A program made the translations under genes and the position numbers. DNA of 54,605 bases from Pseudofrankia coriaricola (GTDB lineage Bacteria > Actinomycetota > Actinomycetes > Frankiales > Frankiaceae): contig NZ_MBLO01000223.1 of NCBI RefSeq assembly GCF_001854805.1, positions 1 through 54,605 on the forward strand, written 5' to 3'. The notes below the pieces were generated by a model, which saw nothing but the letters and a program-made list of their open reading frames with translations, ran no database searches and had not been told where the DNA came from. This document shows positions 33,230 to 41,826 of the stretch, piece after piece. The first letter of the stretch is position 1, and every line of letters starts with the position of its first letter.

Positions 33230-33380
33230 TCACCCGCCGTCGACAACGACGGTCCGCCCCGGTGACGTACTTCCGGGGTCGCCGGCGAGCCACCGGAGGG
33301 CGCCGACCACGTCGGCGGCGGTGCCTTCCTGTGGCAGCGGCCTCGCGGATCGCGACGTCGCAGGCCGCGGCGCCGACTGG
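33230..33380 (-). pseudogene. SDR C-terminal remnant
   Basis: Read on the minus strand, the 150 nt immediately after the acyl-CoA synthetase stop encode RPLPQEGTAADVVGALRWLA, then GDPG and a terminal RTVVVDGG followed by TGA at 33230. This matches the last 45 residues of a short-chain dehydrogenase. Between them the expected KYVTG is present in another frame, so two compensating indels are likely. No N-terminal part is found, so this is a decayed gene end. Confidence 0.65.
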
Positions 33381-34949
33381 TCAGGTAGCGCTGGGACTCC
33401 GGTGCCGGTCGACGAGCTCAGGCAGCCCGGCGCGTTGCACCTTGCCCATGGCGTTCACCGGCAGAGCGTCCACCTGCGACCAGATCTCCGGAACCTTGTA
33501 CGGCGAGAGCTCGCGCCGGCACAGCTCGTCGAGCGCCACGAGGTCGAGCGGCGGGCCGGCACTCTCGACCACGGCGGCCACCCGCTGCCCGAGGCGCTCG
33601 TCGGGCACCGCATACACGGCGACCCTGGCGACGTCCGGATGCGTCGCGATGACCCGTTCCACCTCGAGCGGGTAGACGTTCGCGCCGCCCCGGATGATGA
33701 CCAGCTTCTTGCGGTCCAGCACCGTCAGCCATCCGGCGGCGTCGACGGTCCCGATGTCGCCGGTGGGGACAGGGCCTGGCTCGATGGGTCGGACGCCGCC
33801 GCGCTCCCAGTAGCCGAGCAGCGGCGTCCATCTGCCCGCCCAGGCGCCGGCGGTGGTTCCGCTCAGCCGCAGCTCGCCGAGGTCACCCGCCGGCAGGCGG
33901 CGGCCCTCGTCGTCGTAGGCCGCGACGTCATAGTGCCCCAGCACCTGCCCGCTCGCGCGCGGACGCCACTCGTCTCCGGGCGGGTCGATCGACACCACGG
34001 TCGGCGCCTCGGTCAGGCCGTAGGTGACCCGGGGAACCAGCCCGTGCGCCGCGGCGAACGCCTCGCGCAGCGCGTCCGGGGTGTCGCTGCCGCCGCTCCA
34101 CACCTCCCGCAGCGAGCCGAGGTCGAGGTCAGGGCGCCCGGCGAGGTCATAGAGCTGCGCGGGCGCGCCGTTCCACACCGTGACGCGCCGCGTGGAGATC
34201 CATTCCGCTACCCCTTCGAGGTCGCGCCGGTTCATGATGACGGCGCACCCGCCGGCCTGCGCGGTGAGCAGTGTGGACAGCACCATCAGGTTGAGGATCG
34301 TCAACGGGAAGCTGTCGCCCTTGCGCAGCTCGGGTCCCCAGCCTCGGGTCGCGACGAGGACCGCACCCGGAAGGAGCAGGTTGCGCTGGCTGTGCACGAC
34401 CGCCTTGGGGCGGCCCGATGTCCCACTGGTGAACGCGATCCCGGCCGGCGCATCGAGGTCCAGCTCGACCGCGGGGGCCGCCTCGTCGTGGGCGAGGAGC
34501 TCCGCCCACCGATCGGGGTCGACACAGTCCGGCGAGGTCAGCCGGCAACGCGGTCCGGCCAGCACGACCGTTGGCTCGCAGAGGTCGTACAGATCCTCCT
34601 GCTCGGTCGCGGCGAGCGCCTCGCCGACCCCCGCCCAGACGGCCCCGATCCGTTGCGCGCCGTGGAAGGCCGCGACGATGTCCAGATCGTTGGGCAGGCA
34701 GGCGGCGACACGGTGACCGGGGCGTACCCCCAGCGACCACAGAGCGCCGGCCGCCCGTCGCGCCTGGCCGCCGAGCTCGGCGTACGACCACATGCCGGAG
34801 AACGCCTCGATCGCGGTGGCATCCGGGCGCGACGCGAGCGCCGCGTCCAGCACCTCGGCGATCGTGCCAGGGGCAGCCGCCCCCCGGCCAGCCGTCGCGG
34901 CCCCGGGGGCGCGATCCGGGCGCTGCGCTGAGTCGCGTGTGCTGTTCAC
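33381..34949 (-). CDS. Acyl-CoA synthetase (AMP-binding, ANL superfamily)
   Basis: Activates a carboxylic acid to its CoA thioester through an acyl-adenylate. The P-loop motif is IAFTSGTSGRPKAVVHSQRN (about 178-197). VTYGLTEAPTV follows, then GDIGTVDAAGWLTVLDRKKL with the domain hinge and GGANVYPLEVERVI. The catalytic Lys is in NAMGKVQRAGLPE near the C-terminus. The size is normal. The start is uncertain: GTG 34949 (VNSTRD) and TTG 34964 are in frame and neither has a good ribosome site. The C-terminus is followed at once by an SDR remnant. The acid it activates is not known. Confidence 0.91.
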   Translation of the reverse strand: MNSTRDSAQRPDRAPGAATAGRGAAAPGTIAEVLDAALASRPDATAIEAFSGMWSYAELGGQARRAAGALWSLGVRPGHRVAACLPNDLDIVAAFHGAQRIGAVWAGVGEALAATEQEDLYDLCEPTVVLAGPRCRLTSPDCVDPDRWAELLAHDEAAPAVELDLDAPAGIAFTSGTSGRPKAVVHSQRNLLLPGAVLVATRGWGPELRKGDSFPLTILNLMVLSTLLTAQAGGCAVIMNRRDLEGVAEWISTRRVTVWNGAPAQLYDLAGRPDLDLGSLREVWSGGSDTPDALREAFAAAHGLVPRVTYGLTEAPTVVSIDPPGDEWRPRASGQVLGHYDVAAYDDEGRRLPAGDLGELRLSGTTAGAWAGRWTPLLGYWERGGVRPIEPGPVPTGDIGTVDAAGWLTVLDRKKLVIIRGGANVYPLEVERVIATHPDVARVAVYAVPDERLGQRVAAVVESAGPPLDLVALDELCRRELSPYKVPEIWSQVDALPVNAMGKVQRAGLPELVDRHRSPSAT

Positions 34950-35380
34950 GACATCTTGATACAACTATTCTTACAGGGATTCATCCGACACCCTCGATGG
35001 GCCCCTCTGAGGGACCGTCCGCCACCCGGATGCGGCTCGCGCCGGGAGCGACGACGGCGGTGCGCCGGTGCGCGCACCGGTCGGAGTCGATGATGCCTCA
35101 AAGCGCGTCAGATCCCTCTGGACGAGCCACGGGGCTAGCCAGCAGCGGGCGTCAGGACGCGCGGCACCGATAAAGCAACGCGAGCTGCGAGGAGTTCGCC
35201 TCGTTCCGGCTCCGATGGTCCGGCGAGCGCAAAACAGACGACCACCACAGCGATGGCGGTCTCTTCATCTAGGAGTGGTCGACACGTGACGGAAAATCGC
35301 TCCTGTGCTTCATACACCGGCTCGCGGCTGGTCACCGACCGCCGTAAGCGCCACGGCACGATACGTCGAGGCGCCGCGGC
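34950..35380. other. Divergent intergenic region, no gene seen
   Basis: About 430 nt between the minus-strand acyl-CoA synthetase and the plus-strand CoA-transferase. It should hold both promoters. A short AT-richer stretch (34958-34980) lies next to the synthetase start. Open frames inside are short and resemble nothing I know. Confidence 0.4.
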
Positions 35381-36559
35381 ATGACGCACTCAGGTCCGCT
35401 GTCCGGAGTACGTGTCGTCGATCTGACCTCGATGGTCATGGGCCCCTACTGCACCCAGATCATGGCTGACATGGGCGCCGACGTCATCAAGATCGAGATT
35501 CCCGCCGGCGATAACACCCGCTACATCTCGGTCGGGCCGGAGCCGGGAATGGCGGGTGTCTTCGTCAACGTGAACCGCGGCAAGCGCAGCGTCGTCCTGG
35601 ACCTTCGGTCCGACGAGGCCAGGGAAACGCTACGTGCCCTCATCCGACGCGGCGACGTGTTCATCCACTCGATGCGCGCGAAGGCGATCAACAAACTCGG
35701 GTTCGGTTACGAGGACGTGGCCACGCTCAACCCGTCGATCATCTACACCAACTGCTACGGCTACGGCCGCCGCGGCCAGGACGCGAATCTGACCGCCTAC
35801 GACGACACCATCCAGGCGGAATGCGGCCTGCCGTCAGTACAGGAGCAGCTCACCGGCGAGGCCAGCTACGTCGGCACCATCATGGCCGACAAGATAGGCG
35901 GACTAACTGCCCTGTACGCCACCATGATGGCGCTGTTCCACCGCGAGCGGACCGGCGAGGGCCAGGAGGTCGAGGTCAGCATGTTCGAGACCATGGCCGC
36001 GTTCATGCTGGTCGAACATGCCAACGGCGCGATGTTCAGCCCTCCCCTGGGCCCAGCGGTGTACCCCCGCGCGGTCACCCCCAACCGGAAGCCCTACCGC
36101 ACCAAGGACGGCTACATCTCCGCGCTGGTCTACAACGACAAGCAGTGGGTCGCGTTCGTCAATGCCGTGCGGCCGAGCTGGGCGGGCGAGCACTTCGCGA
36201 CCCTGGAGCAACGAGCACGCCAGATCGACACCGTCTATGCCCGGCTGGCGGAGACCTTCCTGGAGCACACGACGCAGGACTGGCTCGATCTGCTCCGGTC
36301 CCTTGACATTCCCGCCGCACCCGTCCGCACCCTCGACGAGCTGTTCGACAACCCGCATCTGAATCAGGCGGGATTCTTCGAGACGGTGGATTCCCCGAAT
36401 GGACCGGTGCGTTTCCCTGGCACACCGACGTGGTTCTCCCGGACCCCCGGCTTCATCGCCGGCCCTGCTCCCCGGCTCGGCGCCCACACCCAGGAGGTGA
36501 TCGACGAGCTTGGTGCCACCGCGGAAGGGGCGGTCATCACCGGGCGGGCCGAGAGCTGA
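35381..36559 (+). CDS. CaiB/BaiF (family III) CoA-transferase, 392 aa
   Basis: Transfers CoA between carboxylates. The N-terminal Rossmann-like part has VRVVDLTSMVMGPYCTQIMA and DMGADVIKIEIPAGDNTR. The substrate-site region has ADKIGGLTALYATMMALFHR, with Asp as the likely catalytic acylated residue, then GEGQEVEVSMFETMAAFMLV. The C-terminal part carries TPNRKPYRTKDGYISALVYN. It is a normal single-module enzyme, unlike the double-length version at 4860. ATG 35381 begins right at the family N-terminus. It is followed by a hairpin terminator, so it is probably transcribed alone. Confidence 0.92.
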   Translation: MTHSGPLSGVRVVDLTSMVMGPYCTQIMADMGADVIKIEIPAGDNTRYISVGPEPGMAGVFVNVNRGKRSVVLDLRSDEARETLRALIRRGDVFIHSMRAKAINKLGFGYEDVATLNPSIIYTNCYGYGRRGQDANLTAYDDTIQAECGLPSVQEQLTGEASYVGTIMADKIGGLTALYATMMALFHRERTGEGQEVEVSMFETMAAFMLVEHANGAMFSPPLGPAVYPRAVTPNRKPYRTKDGYISALVYNDKQWVAFVNAVRPSWAGEHFATLEQRARQIDTVYARLAETFLEHTTQDWLDLLRSLDIPAAPVRTLDELFDNPHLNQAGFFETVDSPNGPVRFPGTPTWFSRTPGFIAGPAPRLGAHTQEVIDELGATAEGAVITGRAES

Positions 36560-36560
36560 C

Positions 36561-36589
36561 GGCGGTGGGCGACGCGGTCCCCCACCGCC
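36561..36589 (+). terminator. 9-bp hairpin after the CoA-transferase
   Basis: GGCGGTGGG (36561-36569) pairs perfectly with CCCACCGCC (36581-36589), starting 2 nt after the stop codon. It lies between convergent genes and is a good terminator candidate. The remaining 150 nt up to 36738 show no gene. Confidence 0.7.
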
Positions 36590-36738
36590 CTTCGGTCACC
36601 CGCGGCCGTGCGGTCATCTCCCGGGTGGAGAGCGACCGCGGCGAGGTCGCGCGATGCGCCGCGTATCCGTCGCTGTCCGCGGCCGAGTGGAGCCGGCGCG
36701 GTCAGGGCGACGTCGCGGCAGTTGCTCGTACTGCCTGT

Positions 36739-37506
36739 TCAGTGTCCGATCCACCGGGGGGCACGCTTCTCCGCGAACGCCCTGGGCCCTTCCTGGGCGT
36801 CCTCGCTGTTGTAGCAGTGCTCGGAGGCGTACCTGGCGGCCTTCAGGGCCGCCGAACGCCCCATTTCGGTAGCGATCATCACCGTTTCCCGCGCGGCCCG
36901 CACCGAGAGCGGAGCGCCGGCGAGAATCTCACCGGCCAGCCCGAGCGCGGTGTCCATCAGCGCCACGGGTTCGGCGAGGCGGTTGACGAGCCCGATCTCG
37001 TGGGCCCGCCGCGCGGTGATCGGCCGGCCGGTGAGCAGGATCTCCATCATGATCCGCTGCGGAATCATGTGTATCAGCGGCGAGGCCCAGGGCGAGCTTC
37101 TGCCGACCTTGACCTCGGTGACCGCGAACCGCGCGCTGGTGCTGGCGACACAGAGGTCGCAGGCCTGCGCGATCATCCAGCCGCCGGCGAAGGCGACTCC
37201 GTTGACCGCCGCGATGGTGGGCTTCGACAGTTCGACCGTGTCGTACGGGAGGGCAAACATGTCGCGCGGCGGCACTCGCATTCCGGTCGCCACCATCTCC
37301 GTGAGGTCTCCGCCGGCGCAGAACGCCTGCTCGCCCGCGCCGGTGAGAATCGCGACGCGCAGCGCCGCCTCGCGCTCAAAGCGATACCAGGCGGCATCCA
37401 GGCCCTCGCGGACGTCGCGTGCCAGGCAGTTCCGGGTCTCGGGCCGGTTCAGGGTGATGACAGCGATGCCGTCGTCGCGGGCCTCGAACAGCACGGCCTC
37501 ACTCAT
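36739..37506 (-). CDS. Enoyl-CoA hydratase/isomerase (crotonase family), 255 aa
   Basis: Adds water to or isomerises an enoyl-CoA. The oxyanion-hole segments are LTGAGEQAFCAGGDLTEM (about 55-72) and AVNGVAFAGGWMIAQACDL (about 98-116). AVTEVKVGRSSPWASPL carries an acidic residue near the usual catalytic position. ATG 37506 shares one base with the stop of the upstream CoA-transferase gene (TGATG), so the two are coupled. Longer frames upstream lie inside that gene and are rejected. It probably handles the product of the CoA-transferase in the same short pathway. Confidence 0.92.
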   Translation of the reverse strand: MSEAVLFEARDDGIAVITLNRPETRNCLARDVREGLDAAWYRFEREAALRVAILTGAGEQAFCAGGDLTEMVATGMRVPPRDMFALPYDTVELSKPTIAAVNGVAFAGGWMIAQACDLCVASTSARFAVTEVKVGRSSPWASPLIHMIPQRIMMEILLTGRPITARRAHEIGLVNRLAEPVALMDTALGLAGEILAGAPLSVRAARETVMIATEMGRSAALKAARYASEHCYNSEDAQEGPRAFAEKRAPRWIGH

Positions 37507-38777
37507 CAGAAACCTCTCCGCTGAATCGTGTCGGCTTCCCGGGCCAGCTCCTCCTGAAAGGAGGGATGAGCGACGGCGATCAGCCGGCGGGTCCGCTCGG
37601 CGAGGGTCTGGCCCCTGAGCTCGGCCGCACCGAACTCGGTGACGATCACGTCGACGTCGCTGCGCGCGGTGGTGACTGGCCCGGAGAGCCGGGCGGTGAT
37701 CCTGCTGACCGTGCCGTTCTTGGCGGTGGCAGGCAGGGCGATGATGGCGTGGCCGCCCGGCGAGCGTGCGCCGGCGCGCACGAAGTCCACCTGGCCGCCG
37801 GTGCCGCCGAGGTACGCCGAGCCGTTCTGCTCGGCGTTCACCTGGCCGGTCAGGTCGACCTCCATCGCCGAGTTGATGGTCACCAGCCTGTCCAGCTGCG
37901 CGAGCACGCCGGCGTCGTGGGTGTAGGACGTCGCGCACATGCGGATCCGCGGGTTGTGGTCGGCGAACTCGTAGAGGCGTCTGGTGCCGATCAGCGCGCC
38001 GTTGATCGAGACCCCGGTGTCGATCCGCTTGCGCGCGTTGGTGACGACACCCGCTTCGACCAGTTCGATCAGACCATCGCCGAGCATGCCGGAGTGCACG
38101 CCCAGATCCGTGCGATCGTGCAGTTGGCGGAGGATGGCATCCGGCACGGCGCCGACCCCGGTCTGAATGACCGAGCCGTCCTCGATGTAGGTGGCGGCGT
38201 GCTTCGCGATGGCCTCATCGATCTCGCCGATCTTCGCCGCCGGCACCTCGACCGGGGGCCGCGAGACCGGCACGGCGTAGTCGATCTCGGATGCGGACAC
38301 GTGCTCGCCGTGGGTGAACGGCACCTGGTCGTTCACCTCCGCCACGACGACGCGCGCATTCGCGACGGCCGCCCGCACGTAGTCGCTGATCAGGCCGAGA
38401 CTGTGGTGCCCGTTCGCGTCGGCCGGGCTCACCTGGACGAAGGCGACCTCACACCCGATCAGCCCGGTCTCGATCATCGGCCCGACCTGGCTGACGTGAC
38501 AGGGGATGACGCTGAGCCTGTGCGCCTTCGTCAGCGAGCGCAACACGCCGATCGCACCCATGCTGGACAGCGAGAAGCTGTTGGTCGCCGCCGGCGTGAA
38601 CAGACCGGAGAAGCTGGTGGCGATGAAGGCCGAGAGCCCGTCGATGCCGCGGCCCTGCTCTATCAACGCCTCGACCAGCGAGGTCGGCTCACCGCAGGCC
38701 TGGCCCATCACGATGCGGTCGCCGGGGCGCAGGACCTGGCTGAGGTCGAGGTCGCCGGCGGCGGAGATCACCTTCAT
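37506..38777 (-). CDS. Acetyl-CoA hydrolase/4-hydroxybutyrate CoA-transferase-like protein, 423 aa
   Basis: A class I CoA-transferase type enzyme with the N-terminal domain (about 10-180: LRPGDRIVMGQACGEPTSLV, QVSPADANGHHSLGLISDYV) and a C-terminal domain with GVGAVPDAILRQL, HSGMLGDGLIELVEAGVV, and INSAMEVDLTGQVNAEQNGS followed by GGTGGQVDF, where the active-site Glu is expected. Its usual reaction moves CoA between acetate and a short acid such as 4-hydroxybutyrate. ATG 38777 fits the family N-terminus; the frame runs further upstream without family sequence. It forms a two-gene unit with the enoyl-CoA hydratase. Confidence 0.91.
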   Translation of the reverse strand: MKVISAAGDLDLSQVLRPGDRIVMGQACGEPTSLVEALIEQGRGIDGLSAFIATSFSGLFTPAATNSFSLSSMGAIGVLRSLTKAHRLSVIPCHVSQVGPMIETGLIGCEVAFVQVSPADANGHHSLGLISDYVRAAVANARVVVAEVNDQVPFTHGEHVSASEIDYAVPVSRPPVEVPAAKIGEIDEAIAKHAATYIEDGSVIQTGVGAVPDAILRQLHDRTDLGVHSGMLGDGLIELVEAGVVTNARKRIDTGVSINGALIGTRRLYEFADHNPRIRMCATSYTHDAGVLAQLDRLVTINSAMEVDLTGQVNAEQNGSAYLGGTGGQVDFVRAGARSPGGHAIIALPATAKNGTVSRITARLSGPVTTARSDVDVIVTEFGAAELRGQTLAERTRRLIAVAHPSFQEELAREADTIQRRGF

Positions 38778-39261
38778 ACGTCTCCAGTTCTCGGTTCGGT
38801 CCTTCTCCGACGCAGTAGGGCCTGGGTAGACCGGGTCCGCGCTGGCCTGACCGACCCGGCTGCCCGCGCTCGACGAGGCGCCACCGCGGCGGTCGGATAT
38901 GGACACTTGGACCCCAAGTATGGAATGGTAGTCCAACTTCTGGTCGTCGAGCGTCGGGAGAGGTGAGGATGATGGGCTGGCCCGCCGCAGGTGACCGAGG
39001 CGGCGCCGCGCCGGTGCTCGGTTCCGACCGCGCCGCCCGGGTCAGCGCGGGATCTGGCCCTACCGTTGGACCGGGCGGGCAGCCCCACCCGGCGGTCATT
39101 TCCACCGTCACGCGACCGTTCGGCGCGCCTGCTCTTCACAGTCCGCCGCGAAAAAGCTCCTCGTATTCAGATCCACCAGACCCGGGCCTTGCTGAGCGAG
39201 TTTCTCGTACACCCACGCCAATAGTCTTCCTTAACGACGATGTTTCTGGGAGCCCGTCGCC
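38778..39261. promoter_or_regulatory. Divergent promoter region with ACTTGG-n3-CCAAGT palindrome
   Basis: About 480 nt between the minus-strand CoA-transferase pair and the plus-strand cluster starting at 39262. A perfect 6+6 inverted repeat (38905-38910 and 38914-38919) lies about 130 nt upstream of the minus-strand start, near an AT-richer patch, and may be an operator. A 37-codon minus-strand frame starting at a TTG near 39222 has a plausible AAGGA site but no recognisable family. I see no other gene. Confidence 0.4.
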
Positions 39262-40872
39262 ATGTTGCTGCAAGGGGGGCGCTACACCAGCCCCACGTCC
39301 ACCAGCCTCGCTGAGGGATGGAGCCTGGAAAGACTCACCCCACCGAGCCGATTATTCGGTGCGAACGGGCTGCGTACCGGTCCCGACGGCCGTATCTACG
39401 TAGCCCAGGTCGCCGGCAGCCAGATCAGCGCGCTCAACGTCGACACCGGCGAGTTAGCCACGGTAAGCGCGCAGGGCGGCGACATCGTCGCGCCCGACGA
39501 TGTCGCCTTCGACGCCCAAGGCAACCTCTACGCCACGGAGTACTACGACGGGCGCGTGGCCGTGCGCGAGACCGACGGCAGCACTAGGGTGCTGCGCGAC
39601 GACGTGCCGGGCGCGAACGGCATCACCATCCACCAGGGCCGGCTGTTCATCGACGAATGCCGCATCGGCGGCCGCCTGCTGGAGATGTACGCCGACGGCA
39701 GCGCTCCCCGGGTGCTGGTGGAGAACCTGCCGATGCCCAACGCCATGGAGTTCGGTCCGGACGGCAAGCTCTACTATCCGGTGCTGGGCACCAACGACAT
39801 CTGGCGGATCGACGTCGACGGCGGCGAGCCCGAGCGGGTCGTGGGCGACCTGGGCGTCCCGGACGCGGTGAAGTTCGACGCCGAGGGCTACATCATCTCC
39901 ACCCAGGTCGGCACTGGCGAGGTGCTGCGGATCAACCCCCGCAACGGTGAGCGCACCACCCTGGCCAGCATCGCTCCTGGGCTGGACAACCTGACCTTCG
40001 TCGGGGACCGGCTGTTCGTGTCGAGCTTCACCGGGCAGATCACCGAGATCCTCGGCGGCGGTGGCGGAACCCGACAGGTGCTGCCCGGCGGGCTGACCTG
40101 GCCGCTGGACCTCACCGTGGGGCCCGACGGCATCCTGTACGTCTCCGATGGCACCTACTTCTACTTCCTGCCGCCCGGCGGCGACCTGCGGATGATGGGC
40201 TTCCTGTTCAGCCCCGGCTGGCCGGGATACATCCGCGGGGTAACCGCCGTCGGTGAAGGCGAGTTCATCGTCTCCACCTCGAACGGCCAGCTCGCGCGGT
40301 GGCGGCCAGCGGCCATGGAACACGACATTCTGGCCGGCGAAACCGAGCCGTTCGACCAGCTCTACGGCGTGGCGATCGGGCCGGACGGCGGCGTGGCGGC
40401 CGCCGAGCTCGGCGCCGGCCGCGTGGTGTCCGTGCGGGGCGGGCAGGTCGCGACCCTGGCCTCCGGGCTGGACCGGCCGATGGGCGTGGCGTTCGCCGGG
40501 GACGGCACCTGCCTGGTCTCCGAGTCCGGCGCCGGTCGGGTCGTCTCGGTCGCCAGCTCCGGCGTCGACACGGTGGTGGACGGCCTGGAGACACCGCAGG
40601 GCATCCTCGTCCGCGACGGGAAGCTCCTGATCGTGGATGCGGGCGCCAAGTCGCTGGTCAAGGTCGACCTCGGCAGCAAGTCCCGGGCCACGATCGCCCG
40701 CGATCTGCCGGTCGGTCCCCCGCTCGGGGTCGAGCCCAAGCCGCTGAAGGGGCTGCAGCCGTTCTCCGGTCCGCAGGGCCTCTTCGCCGGAATCGCCGCC
40801 GGGCCGGACGGCACGATCTACCTGTCCGCTGACGCCGAGGGCAGCGTCCTGGCCTTTCGCCAGGACGGGTGA
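39262..40872 (+). CDS. SMP-30/NHL-like double beta-propeller protein, 536 aa
   Basis: Built of about twelve repeats of a hydrophobic-GPDGxxYV pattern: GLRTGPDGRIYVAQ, DVAFDAQGNLYATE, GITIHQGRLFIDE, AMEFGPDGKLYYPV, AVKFDAEGYIISTQ, NLTFVGDRLFVSS, DLTVGPDGILYVSD, GVTAVGEGEFIVST, GVAIGPDGGVAAAE, GVAFAGDGTCLVSE, GILVRDGKLLIVD and GIAAGPDGTIYLSA. Six-bladed members of this class (gluconolactonase/SMP-30, strictosidine-synthase-like) are about half this size, so this is probably two propellers in tandem. No signal peptide is seen, so it is likely cytoplasmic. Its stop overlaps the following SDR. A lactonase role beside the Baeyer-Villiger-type gene downstream is plausible but unproven. Confidence 0.8.
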   Translation: MLLQGGRYTSPTSTSLAEGWSLERLTPPSRLFGANGLRTGPDGRIYVAQVAGSQISALNVDTGELATVSAQGGDIVAPDDVAFDAQGNLYATEYYDGRVAVRETDGSTRVLRDDVPGANGITIHQGRLFIDECRIGGRLLEMYADGSAPRVLVENLPMPNAMEFGPDGKLYYPVLGTNDIWRIDVDGGEPERVVGDLGVPDAVKFDAEGYIISTQVGTGEVLRINPRNGERTTLASIAPGLDNLTFVGDRLFVSSFTGQITEILGGGGGTRQVLPGGLTWPLDLTVGPDGILYVSDGTYFYFLPPGGDLRMMGFLFSPGWPGYIRGVTAVGEGEFIVSTSNGQLARWRPAAMEHDILAGETEPFDQLYGVAIGPDGGVAAAELGAGRVVSVRGGQVATLASGLDRPMGVAFAGDGTCLVSESGAGRVVSVASSGVDTVVDGLETPQGILVRDGKLLIVDAGAKSLVKVDLGSKSRATIARDLPVGPPLGVEPKPLKGLQPFSGPQGLFAGIAAGPDGTIYLSADAEGSVLAFRQDG

Positions 40873-41726
40873 GCGCCCTCATGGCCAACGACCTCATCGA
40901 CCTCGGCGGACGTGTCGTCATCGTCTCCGGCGCGGCCGGCGGTGGCATCGGTACCTCGGTGGTGAGCCTGGTCGCCCGCGCCGGAGCGACCGTCATCGCG
41001 GTGAGCCGGTCCCCGGTGAACCTCGACACCCACATCAAGCCCCTGGTGGCCCAAGGGCTCGCCGTCGTCCCGGTCGCGGCCGACGCCGCCACCGACGAGG
41101 GCGTCGCGACCGCGATGGCGGCCGCGGCAGAGGCGGACGGCGAGCTGTACGGGCTGGTCAACGTGGCCGGCGGCGCCGCGACGTCGACCTGGATGCCCTC
41201 GACCCGGGTCACCCGGGACGACTGGCGCGACCTGTTCACGTGGAACCTCGAGACGATGTTCTTCATGAGCCAGGCCGTCGCCGCCGAGCTGAAGCAGCGG
41301 GGCCGGCCGGGATCGATCGTCTCGATCTCCTCGATCAGCGGCCTGAACACCGCGCCGTTCCACATCGGCTACGGAACCGCCAAGGCCGCGCTGGTGGCGG
41401 CGACCCGCACCATGGCCGTCGAGCTGGCCCTGGACGACATCCGGGTCAACGCGGTCGCCCCCGGTGTGACCGCGACCCCAGCCTCGCGCACCTACGTCGA
41501 CGAGGACCCCGAACGCGACGCCCGCGCCATCGCCATGGGCCGGCGCGCCCGCCCGGAGGAACAGGCCGGAGCGATCCTCTTCCTGCTGTCCGACCTGTCC
41601 TCCTACATCACCGGGCAGACGATCCTGGTCGACGGCGGTCTCAATCTGAAATGGACCCACCTCGGCGCCGACAACACCTCGCTCTTCCTCAAGGACGAGG
41701 GATTTCGCGCCGCTGTCACGCGCTGA
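40869..41726 (+). CDS. Short-chain dehydrogenase/reductase
   Basis: An NAD(P)-dependent oxidoreductase. The cofactor motif is SGAAGGGIGTSV, followed by VNVAGGAATS, Ser in SISSISGLNT, YGTAK as YxxxK, and DLSSYITGQTILVDGGLNLK at the C-terminus. GTG 40869 overlaps the propeller gene stop (GTGA), while an ATG 12 nt later (40881) is an equally good start. Coupling to the propeller gene suggests consecutive steps, for instance oxidation of an alcohol to a ketone or of a lactol. It is followed after 100 nt by the Rieske oxygenase gene. Confidence 0.9.
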   Translation: MSALMANDLIDLGGRVVIVSGAAGGGIGTSVVSLVARAGATVIAVSRSPVNLDTHIKPLVAQGLAVVPVAADAATDEGVATAMAAAAEADGELYGLVNVAGGAATSTWMPSTRVTRDDWRDLFTWNLETMFFMSQAVAAELKQRGRPGSIVSISSISGLNTAPFHIGYGTAKAALVAATRTMAVELALDDIRVNAVAPGVTATPASRTYVDEDPERDARAIAMGRRARPEEQAGAILFLLSDLSSYITGQTILVDGGLNLKWTHLGADNTSLFLKDEGFRAAVTR

Positions 41727-41826
41727 CCCAGGACGATCTCACCAGCGTTTCCTCCGACACCAGTCGTAACCGAGGCGCCGACCCACCCATGTACCGATTA
41801 TCTCCCGGCGCGGGTTGGAGAATGTC

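Noticed and set aside
33381-34949. Luciferase-type or non-ribosomal peptide adenylation enzyme
   Set aside because: Stand-alone ANL protein with no carrier domain, in acyl-CoA gene context; acyl-CoA synthetase is the simpler call.
39109-39222. 37-codon minus-strand frame with TTG start (AWVYEKLAQQGPG...)
   Set aside because: It has an AAGGA upstream and ordinary amino-acid composition, but is too short and matches nothing I know; kept only as a remark.
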